From: Geminisphaera colitermitum TAV2
GTDB lineage: Bacteria; Verrucomicrobiota; Verrucomicrobiia; Opitutales; Opitutaceae
NCBI RefSeq assembly: GCF_000171235.2
Contig: NZ_ABEA03000189.1
Span: 1-53,889 of the forward strand
Direction: 5' to 3'
DNA: 53,889 nt
The notes beneath the pieces are model-generated. The model was given only the letters and a program-made list of their open reading frames with translations, ran no database searches and had not been told where the DNA came from. The position numbers and the translations under genes were made by a program. The stretch's first letter is position 1. Every line of letters starts with the position of its first letter. This document shows, in pieces, positions 43,792 to 53,889 of the stretch.

Positions 43792-44334
43792 ATGCCAGGA
43801 TCACCCGGACCCGCAGTTCTCTTCCCCCAACGCGTCATCATCGGCGTTGGCGAACTCGCGGTGTCCAACAATCCCAACGTCACCCTCAGCACCTACGCAC
43901 TCGGCTCGTGCGTCGGCCTCGTGGCCTACGATCCCGTGAGGCGCGGCGGAGGCATCCTGCACATCATGCTTCCGCAATCAGCGCTTTCCCCCGAAAAGGC
44001 CGGACAACAGCCCGCCATGTTTGCCGACACGGGTGTGCCCGCGCTTTTCGACTCCCTGCGCGGCATCGGGGCCGAACGCCGCCGCCTGCGTCTCTATCTG
44101 GCGGGCGGCGCCTGCGTGTTGAGCGGCCCCGACACCTTCAAGATCGGCGAGCGCAATATCTCCGCCACCCGTCAAATGCTGTCCGTTTACGGTTGTCCTG
44201 CCACGGACATCGAACTCGGAGGCACCATCAACCGCACCCTGCACCTGGAAATCGCCACCGGCCGCCTCACCATCAAACGCCCCGACCGCACACAAGAGAT
44301 TGACTTGGGCCCCCTCTCTTCTTCCGCGATGTAA
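43792..44334 (+). CDS. cheD: Chemoreceptor glutamine deamidase CheD
   Basis: 180 aa from the ATG at 43792. The active site is visible: T in LSTYALGSCVGLVAYD, the catalytic C in the same segment and H in GGGILHIMLP. YLAGGACVLSGPDTFKIGER and IELGGTINRTLHLEIATGRL complete the family pattern. CheD deamidates receptors and interacts with CheC-type phosphatases. Confidence 0.95.
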   Translation: MPGSPGPAVLFPQRVIIGVGELAVSNNPNVTLSTYALGSCVGLVAYDPVRRGGGILHIMLPQSALSPEKAGQQPAMFADTGVPALFDSLRGIGAERRRLRLYLAGGACVLSGPDTFKIGERNISATRQMLSVYGCPATDIELGGTINRTLHLEIATGRLTIKRPDRTQEIDLGPLSSSAM

Positions 44335-44754
44335 CCCATATATTCGATTTTGCCGATTCGCTCTTGGTTCTTGAAAAAAATAGTATCAATCATTAGTGAA
44401 TATTCACTCTTACTATTGTTTCCCTAATGATTAACTATATAAAATTGCATTAGCAGGCACGCGCCCCCCTGTTTTTCATATTATTGGATTTTCACGCGTC
44501 TTTAATGGAATGGAGTCGCAACATTGCTTGACGAAGAAGGGCAAAGGCTGCTGAATCACTCATTGTCAACATCGGCACGACAGAGTCATCGTTTCATCGC
44601 ACTACCACACACTTCCGAAGCCCGTCTCGTGTCGCAATTCATTGCAATTAGCAATATATTATCAACAAGCATACGCAAAACAACCTCACCAAGAAAACCG
44701 ACCAGCAGCAGCATAAGCAAATTTTAATCGCACTATAAATATAGCCGCCGCCAC
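44335..44754. other. AT-rich intergenic region upstream of the hybrid kinase
   Basis: 420 bases, much richer in A and T than its neighbours. It contains a TTAACTATATAAAATTGCAT stretch near 44430 that could be a promoter. A 67-codon frame at 44524-44727 has no protein-like features. Confidence 0.5.
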
Positions 44755-46987
44755 ATGGACTCCGGCTTCTTATCATTTCTTCCTCCACCCCTGATGCAGA
44801 CATATAGTGACACTCACTTGCGATCCCCTCTTGTTATTAGCACCATCCAAGATACTGATGATATCCATGAATTTCGTGCCACAGGTCAGACGCCACCGGG
44901 CTCGCCGTCCAGCTTCGGAGCCAGTTGGGAATGGAACCCGACCAGCGGCATCTTCACTTGGTCCGGCGCACATGCGCGTCTTTTCGGACTTCCGCCCGCC
45001 ACGTTTCAGGAAGACTTGGATGCATTTTGCCTGCGCCTGCATCCGCACGACCGACCCGGATTCGAGGCGGCGTTGATTCGCAGTCGGGATTTTCGTGAGT
45101 CGTTTTTCTTCTCCTATCGCATCCGCCTCCCCGATGGTTCGCTTCAGCGTTTGCGTTCGTCTGGCCACCTGCTAACCAGCGAGCGTTCCCCCACCCCGCT
45201 CCTGATCGGCATCACCCACTGCCCGGCCAGTGACGGCCCCCTCCCCCCCCCCCCCCCCCCCTGTCCGAACTACAGCCGCGCCGTTGCCTGCCGGCGACGA
45301 TACGTTGCATCCGCCCCATCGAAACGGCGTCTGGCTGCGCACCCAGTCCCGCCCTGGCACGCCACCATCGGGCGGTGGTATTTCAAGACTCGACGCCACC
45401 CGCGCCACCGACGGCGCATCCGGGGAGGTTCTGGACGAACTTTTTCAGGCGAACTCCATCAAGGAACGCTATCAGATGATTTTTCAGCAGATGTCGGATG
45501 GTTTCACGCTGTTCGAATGCATCTGCGACGCGCGTGGCGACATCGAAGATTTCCGGCTTATCGACATCAATCCGGCCGCCGAGCGCATTCTTGCGATGAA
45601 GGCAGCCGTCTGCATCGGAACCAACCTGCACAGCTTCCTGCCCGACCTCGACCCCGAACTGCGCCAAGCGTTCATCCAAGTCGCCACCACTGGATCTGAG
45701 CGTCGGCTCACCACTCATTTTGCCTCGCGGGAAAAGCATTTTTCACTCCTCGCCTTCCGTCCGCGTCCCGGGCAGTTCGCCTGTATCTTCCAGGACATTA
45801 CCGAACGCAGACAGCTCGAAGCCCAGTTTTTCCACGCGCAAAAAATGGAGGTTGTCGGCCAGCTCGCCAGCGGCGTCGCCCACGACTACAACAACATCCT
45901 CACCTCCACGCTCCTGCTCCTCGGAATGTTGCTCGGCGATTCGTCCCAGCCCCGGCACATGGTCGATGCGCTCAAGGAACTGGAAGGGGAGACCAAACGC
46001 GCCGCCCGGCTCACCCGCCAGCTTCTCGCCTTCAGCCGCAAGCATCCCGCGCAGATCAAGCCCGTCAACCTGCACGAATTGCTCTCGCACCTTTTCACCA
46101 TGCTCAACCGGCTCCTCGGCGAGCACATCCAGGTCGAGATCCTGGGCAACGAGACGCCGCTCTGGATCGAGGCTGACGCGGGCATGATCGAGCAAGTGGT
46201 CATCAACCTGTGCATCAATGCCCGTGACGCCATGATGCCCGCCGGCGGGCGGCTCACCCTTCAGACCGCGCTCGTTCCCGTCGATGCCGCCCTCCGCCGC
46301 AATCACCCGGAAGCCACCCGCCCCTCCTACGCGCGCCTCTCTGTCACCGACACGGGCTGCGGCATGGATGACGTCACGCTGCGCCGCATTTTCGAGCCGT
46401 TTTTCACGACCAAGGGACGCCAGCACGGCACCGGCCTCGGGCTCGTCACCGTGCAAAACATCACGCGCCAGCACCATGGCTGGCTCGACGTGCATACGCG
46501 TATTGGTTCTGGCAGTACATTTGATGTTTACCTCCCGGTCCTTGTTCCCTCCTCTCCCTCTGCGACCGCGTCAGTCTCTTCCCGTCATGCCTCCGATGGC
46601 GATTCCCTGCACGGCACCGAGACGATCCTTCTCGTCGAGGACGAGGCCAGCGTCCGGCAGACCGCCGCCGCCAGTCTGCGCGCCTACGGCTACGAAGTGA
46701 TCGAGGCCAACGACGCCACCACCGCCCTCCGCTGCTGGCGCCAGACGCAGCACCGCATTGATCTCCTTCTCACTGACATGGTCATGCCCTGCGGGGTCTC
46801 CGGCATGGAGCTCGCCCTCCAACTTTCGCGCGAACAACCCACGCTCAAGATCATTGTTTCCAGCGGCTACAACGCCCCGCCCCAAGCCGCGCCCGGCACC
46901 CCGTCGATGAATGATTGCTACCTCCCCAAACCCTACGACACCCGCACCCTCCTCGCCACGATCCGACAGCACTTGGATCAGACGTGA
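44755..46987 (+). CDS. PAS hybrid histidine kinase, frameshifted at a poly-C tract
   Basis: The first frame (from 44755) holds a PAS domain: WEWNPTSGIFTWSGAHARLF, LHPHDRPGFEAALI, FFFSYRIRLPDGSLQRL. After the C19 tract the next frame has a second PAS (YQMIFQQMSDGFTLFECICD), an H-box (VVGQLASGVAHDYNNIL), N-box (INLCINARDAMMPAGG), G1 (DTGCGMD), G2 (GTGLGLVTVQNI) and a receiver domain with D in DLLLTDMVMP and K in YLPKPYD. Eighteen, fifteen or twenty-one C would join them into one protein (743 aa with 18). Alternatively the second part is made alone from a GTG at 45230. Signal unknown; placement after cheD hints at motility control. Confidence 0.88.
45243..45261 (+). repeat. Poly-C tract, 19 C, that puts the hybrid kinase out of frame
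   Basis: Lies between PAS1 and PAS2. Eighteen C would restore a single frame. Confidence 0.95.
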
Positions 46988-47010
46988 GGGAGGATTTGGA
47001 AATCCCGTTT

Positions 47011-47128
47011 TTAACCGCGAATGAACGCGAATAGACGCGAATTCAGAAAGACTGATGAAATACATAATTATTTGAACATGGTTTTTGGTGTGTTTTTATT
47101 CGCGCCCATTCGCGTCGATTCGCGGTTA
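47011..47128. repeat. CGCGAAT-type inverted repeat, copy A
   Basis: Left arm 47011-47042 starts TTAACCGCGAATGAACGCGA. Right arm 47098-47128 ends GTCGATTCGCGGTTA. A further half arm lies at 47167-47181. Each arm is itself a tandem of GCGAAT units. This copy has no gene inside and lies between the kinase and metH ends. Confidence 0.9.
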
Positions 47129-47209
47129 CGGTTTGGGTCCTTTGGTTTTGGCTCAGCCGCTCCAAGTTCATTCGCGGTTAAAATGTTTTTTGGAATCCGC
47201 CCGTAATGT

Positions 47210-47244
47210 CCCCCCTTCCCCCCACCCAAAATGAAGAAGGGGGG
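47210..47244 (-). terminator. Possible terminator hairpin after metH
   Basis: CCCCCCTTC (47210-47218) pairs with GAAGGGGGG (47236-47244). It follows the metH stop on the minus strand but has no clear U-tract. Confidence 0.35.
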
Positions 47245-47255
47245 GAGGAGGGTAA

Positions 47256-49988
<2,733 letters not shown>

Positions 49989-50012
49989 GGGTGGTCGGCG
50001 CGTGGTGTTTTT

Positions 50013-50100
50013 TTAACCGCGAATGAACGCGAATGGTCGCGAATAAAGACAGAAATACAGGCAGTGTTTGGTTTTTCTATTCGCGTTCATTCGTGGTTGG
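50013..50100. repeat. CGCGAAT-type inverted repeat, copy B
   Basis: Left arm from 50013 (TTAACCGCGAATGAACGCGA), right arm to 50100 (ATTCGCGTTCATTCGTGG). The spacer contains AGACAGAAATACAGGCAGTG. The right arm supplies the last codons and the stop of the GxxExxY gene. Confidence 0.92.
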
Positions 50101-50493
50101 TTTGGAGATGGTTCGTGAGCTTAAGACGAGTCGCTCCCACTGGAGGCGTTGATGTTTGAAATTCAAGAGCAGTCCTACTTGGAGTCCGGTAATGTGGAGG
50201 TAATTTAGTATTTGTCCGCGCTCGTAGTCGGTAATCTGGTCAATGACTTTGGTGTCCACGATTACCTGTCTGAACGCGATGAGGTCGGGAATGAACTCGG
50301 CAACAGTCACTTCCTTGTAAATGACGGGGAATCGGGGTTGTTGCTCAAAGGGGATGCGGCGCAAAACGAACTCGTGAACCAACGCGTTCTCATAGGCTTT
50401 TTCGTGGAGACCATAACCGAGAACGTTGTGAACCTCCAAGGCAGCGCCGACTATGGCGTAAACTTCGTTTTTGAAGAGCAGCTCGTTTTTCAT
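50077..50493 (-). CDS. GxxExxY protein (PDDEXK_3-like)
   Basis: 138 aa. GYGLHEKAYENAL carries the G-x-x-E-x-x-Y signature. EFIPDLIAFRQVIVDTKVID has the D...D-x-K pattern of PD-(D/E)XK nucleases, and YERGQILNYLHITGLQVGLL completes the family pattern. The function of GxxExxY proteins is unknown. The gene sits exactly between two CGCGAAT inverted repeats, with its ATG 10 bases from copy C and its end (KPTTNERE, stop) inside copy B. It separates the two metH genes, on the same strand. Confidence 0.9.
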   Translation of the reverse strand: MKNELLFKNEVYAIVGAALEVHNVLGYGLHEKAYENALVHEFVLRRIPFEQQPRFPVIYKEVTVAEFIPDLIAFRQVIVDTKVIDQITDYERGQILNYLHITGLQVGLLLNFKHQRLQWERLVLSSRTISKPTTNERE

Positions 50494-50503
50494 CGTTATT
50501 GTT

Positions 50504-50602
50504 TTAACCGCGAATGATCGCGAATGGTCGCGAATAAAGGCAGGAATACAGGCAGAGTTTTGTGGTTTTTTATTCGCGTCTATTCGCGTTCATTCGCGGT
50601 TG
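50504..50602. repeat. CGCGAAT-type inverted repeat, copy C
   Basis: Left arm from 50504 (TTAACCGCGAATGATCGCGA), right arm to 50602 (CGCGTTCATTCGCGGTT). Its spacer (AGGCAGGAATACAGGCAGAG) closely matches that of copy B, so B and C form a pair around the GxxExxY gene. Confidence 0.92.
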
Positions 50603-50612
50603 GTTTGAAAAA

Positions 50613-51737
50613 TCAGGCGATGGTGAGTGGTTCCAATCCGCTGAGGCGGAGAGCGGTGTGGCGGGGCGGGATGGCGCGCGGAGGCAGTCCGCGGACGGCG
50701 TCCGCGATGGCTTTGATGTGCGCGGGCGTGGAGCCGCAGCAGCCCCCGACCATGTTGACGAGACCGGCTTCGGCAAACTGGCGCAGCACGCGGGCCATGT
50801 CGGCGGGCGTCTCGTCGTAGCCGCCAAAGGCGTTGGGAAGACCGGCATTCGGGTAGCACGTCACGGGGCACTCGGCGAGGCGGGCGAGTTCCTCGACAAA
50901 GGGCCTCATGCCGACGCCGCCAAGAGCGCAATTAATGCCAACGCTGAAAGGACGGACGTGACGGACGCTGTTGTAAAATGCCTCGGGTGTCTGGCCGGAG
51001 AGGGTGCGACCAGAGGCGTCGGTGATGGTGACGCTGATCATCACGGGTAAGCGGGGGGGGGGGGGGGAGCCTGTCGCGGGATCAGGTTCGCTGAAAACGC
51101 CTTCGATGGCAAAGAGCGCGGCCTTGGCGTTGAGGGTGTCGAAGATGGTTTCAACGAGCAGGGCGTCCACACCGCCGGCGATGAGGGCGCGAATCTGCTC
51201 AGTATAGGCGGCGACGACCTGCGCCCATGTCACGGCGCGATAATCAGGGCGGTTGACATCGGGGGACATCGAGAGCGTGCGGTTGAGCGGACCGATCGCT
51301 CCGGCAACGAAGCAGCGGCGGCCCGGCGTGGCGGTCTCGGTGGCCCGGACGGCGCGTCGGGCAATGGCAGCAGCGGCAGTGTTAATTTCGGTGACGAGGG
51401 GTTCGAGGTGGTAGTCGGCCTGCGAGATGGCGGTGGAGTTGAAGGTGTTGGTTTCGACCATGTCGGCCCCGGCTGCGAAATAGGCGGCATGGATGCCTTC
51501 AATCACGTCGGGGCGCGTGAGGCTGAGGAGGTCGTTGTTGCCTTGGAGATCGTGCGGATGGTCGTCGAAGCACGTGCCGCGAAAATCGGCCTCGGTGAGC
51601 TTGTGCGTCTGTATCATTGAGCCCATCGCACCATCGAGGATGGCGATGCGGCTGGCAAAAAGTTCGCGCAGCGCGGCGAAGGACGGTGACTCGGTGACAC
51701 TGGAAGGCGGTGCGGCAGATGTGACGGCGGCGGACAT
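50613..51737 (-). CDS. metH: Methionine synthase, N-terminal homocysteine-binding part
   Basis: 374 aa from the ATG at 51737; the open frame extends 25 codons further but the extension is not family-like. [15 protein letters not shown], zinc ligands in GINCALGG and [13 protein letters not shown], and the final [11 protein letters not shown] are those of the MetH homocysteine domain. It stops one codon after LEPLTI, where an intact MetH would continue into the linker. A G15 tract (coding C) encodes PPPP in a loop. It forms a functional MetH only together with the product of the 47256-49988 gene. Confidence 0.93.
   Translation of the reverse strand: MSAAVTSAAPPSSVTESPSFAALRELFASRIAILDGAMGSMIQTHKLTEADFRGTCFDDHPHDLQGNNDLLSLTRPDVIEGIHAAYFAAGADMVETNTFNSTAISQADYHLEPLVTEINTAAAAIARRAVRATETATPGRRCFVAGAIGPLNRTLSMSPDVNRPDYRAVTWAQVVAAYTEQIRALIAGGVDALLVETIFDTLNAKAALFAIEGVFSEPDPATGSPPPPRLPVMISVTITDASGRTLSGQTPEAFYNSVRHVRPFSVGINCALGGVGMRPFVEELARLAECPVTCYPNAGLPNAFGGYDETPADMARVLRQFAEAGLVNMVGGCCGSTPAHIKAIADAVRGLPPRAIPPRHTALRLSGLEPLTIA
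51053..51067 (-). repeat. Poly-G tract, 15 G (coding-strand C), in metH N-terminal part
   Basis: In frame; a loop of the homocysteine-binding barrel. Confidence 0.95.
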
Positions 51738-51799
51738 GAACGGACAGGTGTTGGCGAAGAAGAGCGTGCAACCAAGCGCAAATTCGCCGGAAGGCAATA

Positions 51800-51832
51800 A
51801 ACATATCAACAAATTCCTATATGTTGTATGTT
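51800..51832. promoter_or_regulatory. AT-rich near-palindrome between metH and the TonB receptor gene
   Basis: AACATATCAACA (51800-51811) and TGTTGTATGTT (51822-51832) are near complements in an AT-rich stretch between divergent genes. Could be an operator shared by both. I looked for a cobalamin riboswitch box in this gap and did not see one. Confidence 0.35.
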
Positions 51833-51929
51833 ATTTAATTAATGCAAATCAACGGATGACGGAAAATGTGCAATCCGCGCGCATACTTGGGGATTGTCGT
51901 TGGCACTCCGGTGTCATTTTTGTGATTCC

Positions 51930-53849
51930 GTGAAAATTGACACTGACCAGCCAATTTCCCTCCGCCCCAAGACATGTTGCGGCAAGGGAACAACTACAAC
52001 CCTCCTTGCCGCCGCGTTTGCGTTCGCCGCGTTTGCCGCGCTCGCACCGGCCCAAACCGCCGCAGAGTCCACGACCTCCGCAAAGCCCACGGTGCTCGAC
52101 GACGTGGTGATCTCGGCCTCGCGCACGCCGCAGGATGTGAAAACGACGCCGAGCAGCGTATCGGTGATTTCGCTACCAGAGATGGAGCGCCAGCAAATCA
52201 CGGACCTGCGCACGGCGTTGCAAACGGTGCCGGGAGTCGTCGTTCCGCAAAACGGCGGCGGACTCGGCAGCCAGAGCATGGTGTCGATCCGCGGTGCGGA
52301 TACCGATCACACGCTGTTCATGGTGGACGGCATTCGCGTCAATACGCAGGACTTCACGGCCGGTTACTCCAGTCTGCTCGGTGGAGTGGGGCTCGGCGGG
52401 CTTGATCGCGTGGAGGTGCTGCGAGGCGCGCAGAGCGTGCTTTATGGCAGCGCGGCCATCGGTGGAGTGATTTCGCTGCAAACACCGCGCGGACAGGGTC
52501 CGGCCTCGGGCGTGCTGTCGGCGGGAGGCGGTTCGTTCAATACATTTGGCGGCTCGGCCAGCATCTCAGGTTCGGGCGACATAGCCACCGGCAGGAACGG
52601 CGAAGGCCCATTCAGCTACTCGCTCAATCTCGCGCTTGTGAACACGGAAAATGACCGCGATTACAACGACTTCAAACAGGTCAGCTTCGCGGGTCGCGCC
52701 GAGTATGCGCTCTCGGACTTGTTCACCTTTGGCGTTACCTACCGCGCCATGACTTCCGACTATGAGGAACCGGGATCGATCCTGTCTCCCTGGCCCGGAT
52801 ACGCCGAGCTTGAGAACACCCTGGCAACTGCCTACGCCGACTGGCATCCGTCCGATGTCTTCACCTCGCGCCTCACCTATGGATGGGTGCAAAATCTCTA
52901 TAGTTGGAGCGACTCCACCGGCGAATATCCTTCGCACAGCACGCGCAACATCATTGACTGGCAAAACACCTGGCAGGCCACCGAGTGGCTGCAACTGGTG
53001 GCTGGCGTCAACGCCGAGTGGTCACGCTACACCTCCAGCGGCACGCGGATGGACGACGACCTGCGCTCGCTCTACGCCAACGTGCTGATGCAGCCAGTCA
53101 GGAATCTTGAATACACCGTGGGTTTCCGGGCCGATGATTACGACACATTCGACACCCACGCCACCTGGCGCACAGGCGCGGCCTATCGTATCGAAAAAAC
53201 CAACACAACGCTGCGCGCCAACTATGGCACCGGATTCAACGCCCCCGCCCCGCAATACGTCCTTGGCGGAGGTTTCTATGTCGCCAGCCCCAATCTCAAT
53301 CCCGAGGAATCCAAGGGGTGGGATGCCGGTATTGAGCAGGACATTTGGGACGGTCGCGTGACGCTTGGCGCCACGTATTTCCGCAATGAGTTCACCAATA
53401 AATTTTCGACACAGATGGTCGGCTCTCAATATCAATACTACAATCTCCCCGGGGAATCGACCACCGATGGCGCCGAGTTGTCCCTCGCCACCCGTCCGCA
53501 TGAATCGGTCCGCGCCCGCGTGTCCTACACTTATCTGAGCGCACGCGACGACAACGGCGGACGTCTGCCCTACAGCGTGCGCCATGTGTTGAGTGGCGAC
53601 GTCAACTGGCAGGCCACGCGCGTCTGGTTGATTGGTGCCGGCGCCAGCTTCTTGGCCGGTCGCGTGGACAACTACAGCTCAGCGATGGACGACTACGTCA
53701 CCGTGCGCCTCTACACGAGCTACGAACTGCGCCCCGGGCTTACGCTCAAGGCGCGCATCGAAAACCTCTTCGACGAAGGCTACGACTCCATCACCGGCTA
53801 CCCTGCCCTGCCGTTTGGAGCATATGGAAGCATTGAGTGGCGGTTTTAA
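51930..53849 (+). CDS. TonB-dependent outer-membrane receptor, BtuB-type
   Basis: 639 aa from the GTG at 51930; a TTG at 51894 is in frame but gives a poor signal. Signal peptide LLAAAFAFAAFAALAPAQTA. TonB-box-like LDDVVISASRTPQDV; plug domain with ITDLRTALQTVPGVVVPQNG, VSIRGADTDHTLFMVDGIRV and LDRVEVLRGAQSVLYGSAAI; a beta-barrel ending in GAYGSIEWRF with a terminal F. Length and motif spelling resemble BtuB. Proximity to the B12-dependent metH supports cobalamin uptake, but substrate is inferred. Confidence 0.88.
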   Translation: MKIDTDQPISLRPKTCCGKGTTTTLLAAAFAFAAFAALAPAQTAAESTTSAKPTVLDDVVISASRTPQDVKTTPSSVSVISLPEMERQQITDLRTALQTVPGVVVPQNGGGLGSQSMVSIRGADTDHTLFMVDGIRVNTQDFTAGYSSLLGGVGLGGLDRVEVLRGAQSVLYGSAAIGGVISLQTPRGQGPASGVLSAGGGSFNTFGGSASISGSGDIATGRNGEGPFSYSLNLALVNTENDRDYNDFKQVSFAGRAEYALSDLFTFGVTYRAMTSDYEEPGSILSPWPGYAELENTLATAYADWHPSDVFTSRLTYGWVQNLYSWSDSTGEYPSHSTRNIIDWQNTWQATEWLQLVAGVNAEWSRYTSSGTRMDDDLRSLYANVLMQPVRNLEYTVGFRADDYDTFDTHATWRTGAAYRIEKTNTTLRANYGTGFNAPAPQYVLGGGFYVASPNLNPEESKGWDAGIEQDIWDGRVTLGATYFRNEFTNKFSTQMVGSQYQYYNLPGESTTDGAELSLATRPHESVRARVSYTYLSARDDNGGRLPYSVRHVLSGDVNWQATRVWLIGAGASFLAGRVDNYSSAMDDYVTVRLYTSYELRPGLTLKARIENLFDEGYDSITGYPALPFGAYGSIEWRF

Positions 53850-53889
53850 GAAAAACTGCCACGGTGCCATCCGTTTTGATGACACAACG

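Noticed and set aside
44524-44727. 67-codon frame before the hybrid kinase
   Set aside because: AT-rich, with serine/threonine-rich composition and no coupling to a neighbour; probably regulatory DNA.
51738-51929. Cobalamin or SAM riboswitch between metH and the TonB receptor gene
   Set aside because: No conserved B12 box or SAM-type core found by eye on either strand.

Overview
The window is a GC-rich bacterial chromosome segment, most likely from the Verrucomicrobiota, family Opitutaceae. I infer this from gene content and style: an alternative complex III operon fused to a cbb3-type oxidase, a flgBC-fliEFGHIJ...fliLMNOPQR cluster, a two-piece MetH, many invasive palindromic repeats and very long poly-C/G tracts. 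The genus cannot be fixed without a database. No rRNA, tRNA or CRISPR array was seen.

Layout. 1-578: 3' end of a peptide-binding ABC lipoprotein gene. 645-1667: AT-richer gene for a PD-(D/E)XK nuclease with a PUA/EVE-like end. 2015-2836: trpA. 3217-16346: one long plus-strand respiratory transcription unit, with a small leader gene, actA, actB (frameshifted), a REPIN-RAYT-REPIN insert, actC-F, a small membrane gene, ccoS, ccoN, ccoO and a ccoP-like gene. Quinol would be oxidised by ACIII and electrons passed to the cbb3-type oxidase. 16576-25561: minus-strand remnant of a prophage tail module, from tape measure to tail-fibre-like proteins, ending in exported proteins. 25568-26398: a complete IS5-type (IS427-like) element. 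26470-41311: minus-strand flagellar cluster from flgB down to fliR, with no flhB or flhA after fliR. 41515-46987: divergent cheR (frameshifted), cheB, cheD and a hybrid histidine kinase (frameshifted). 47256-51737: metH as two genes separated by a repeat-flanked GxxExxY nuclease-family gene. 51930-53849: divergent TonB-dependent receptor of BtuB type, fitting the B12 need of MetH.

Two themes run through the window. First, at least nineteen poly-C/G tracts of 9-20 bases occur, thirteen of them inside genes. Ten of these thirteen are in frame and three (actB, cheR, hybrid kinase) are exactly one base too long. In twelve of thirteen genes the C run is on the coding strand and encodes a proline run. 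This looks like a genome-wide slippage or contingency system acting on respiration, motility, chemotaxis and methionine synthesis, unless the three breaks are sequencing errors. Second, two repeat families are each built as inverted pairs and each encloses a nuclease-like gene. The GGCCTC REPINs flank a RAYT inside the act operon. The CGCGAAT inverted pairs flank a GxxExxY gene at the metH domain boundary. The second arrangement suggests that the GxxExxY protein plays a RAYT-like part for its own repeat family.

Other invasive palindromes have been absorbed into the coding sequences of fliP, fliK, fliM, cheR and cheB, mostly in linkers.
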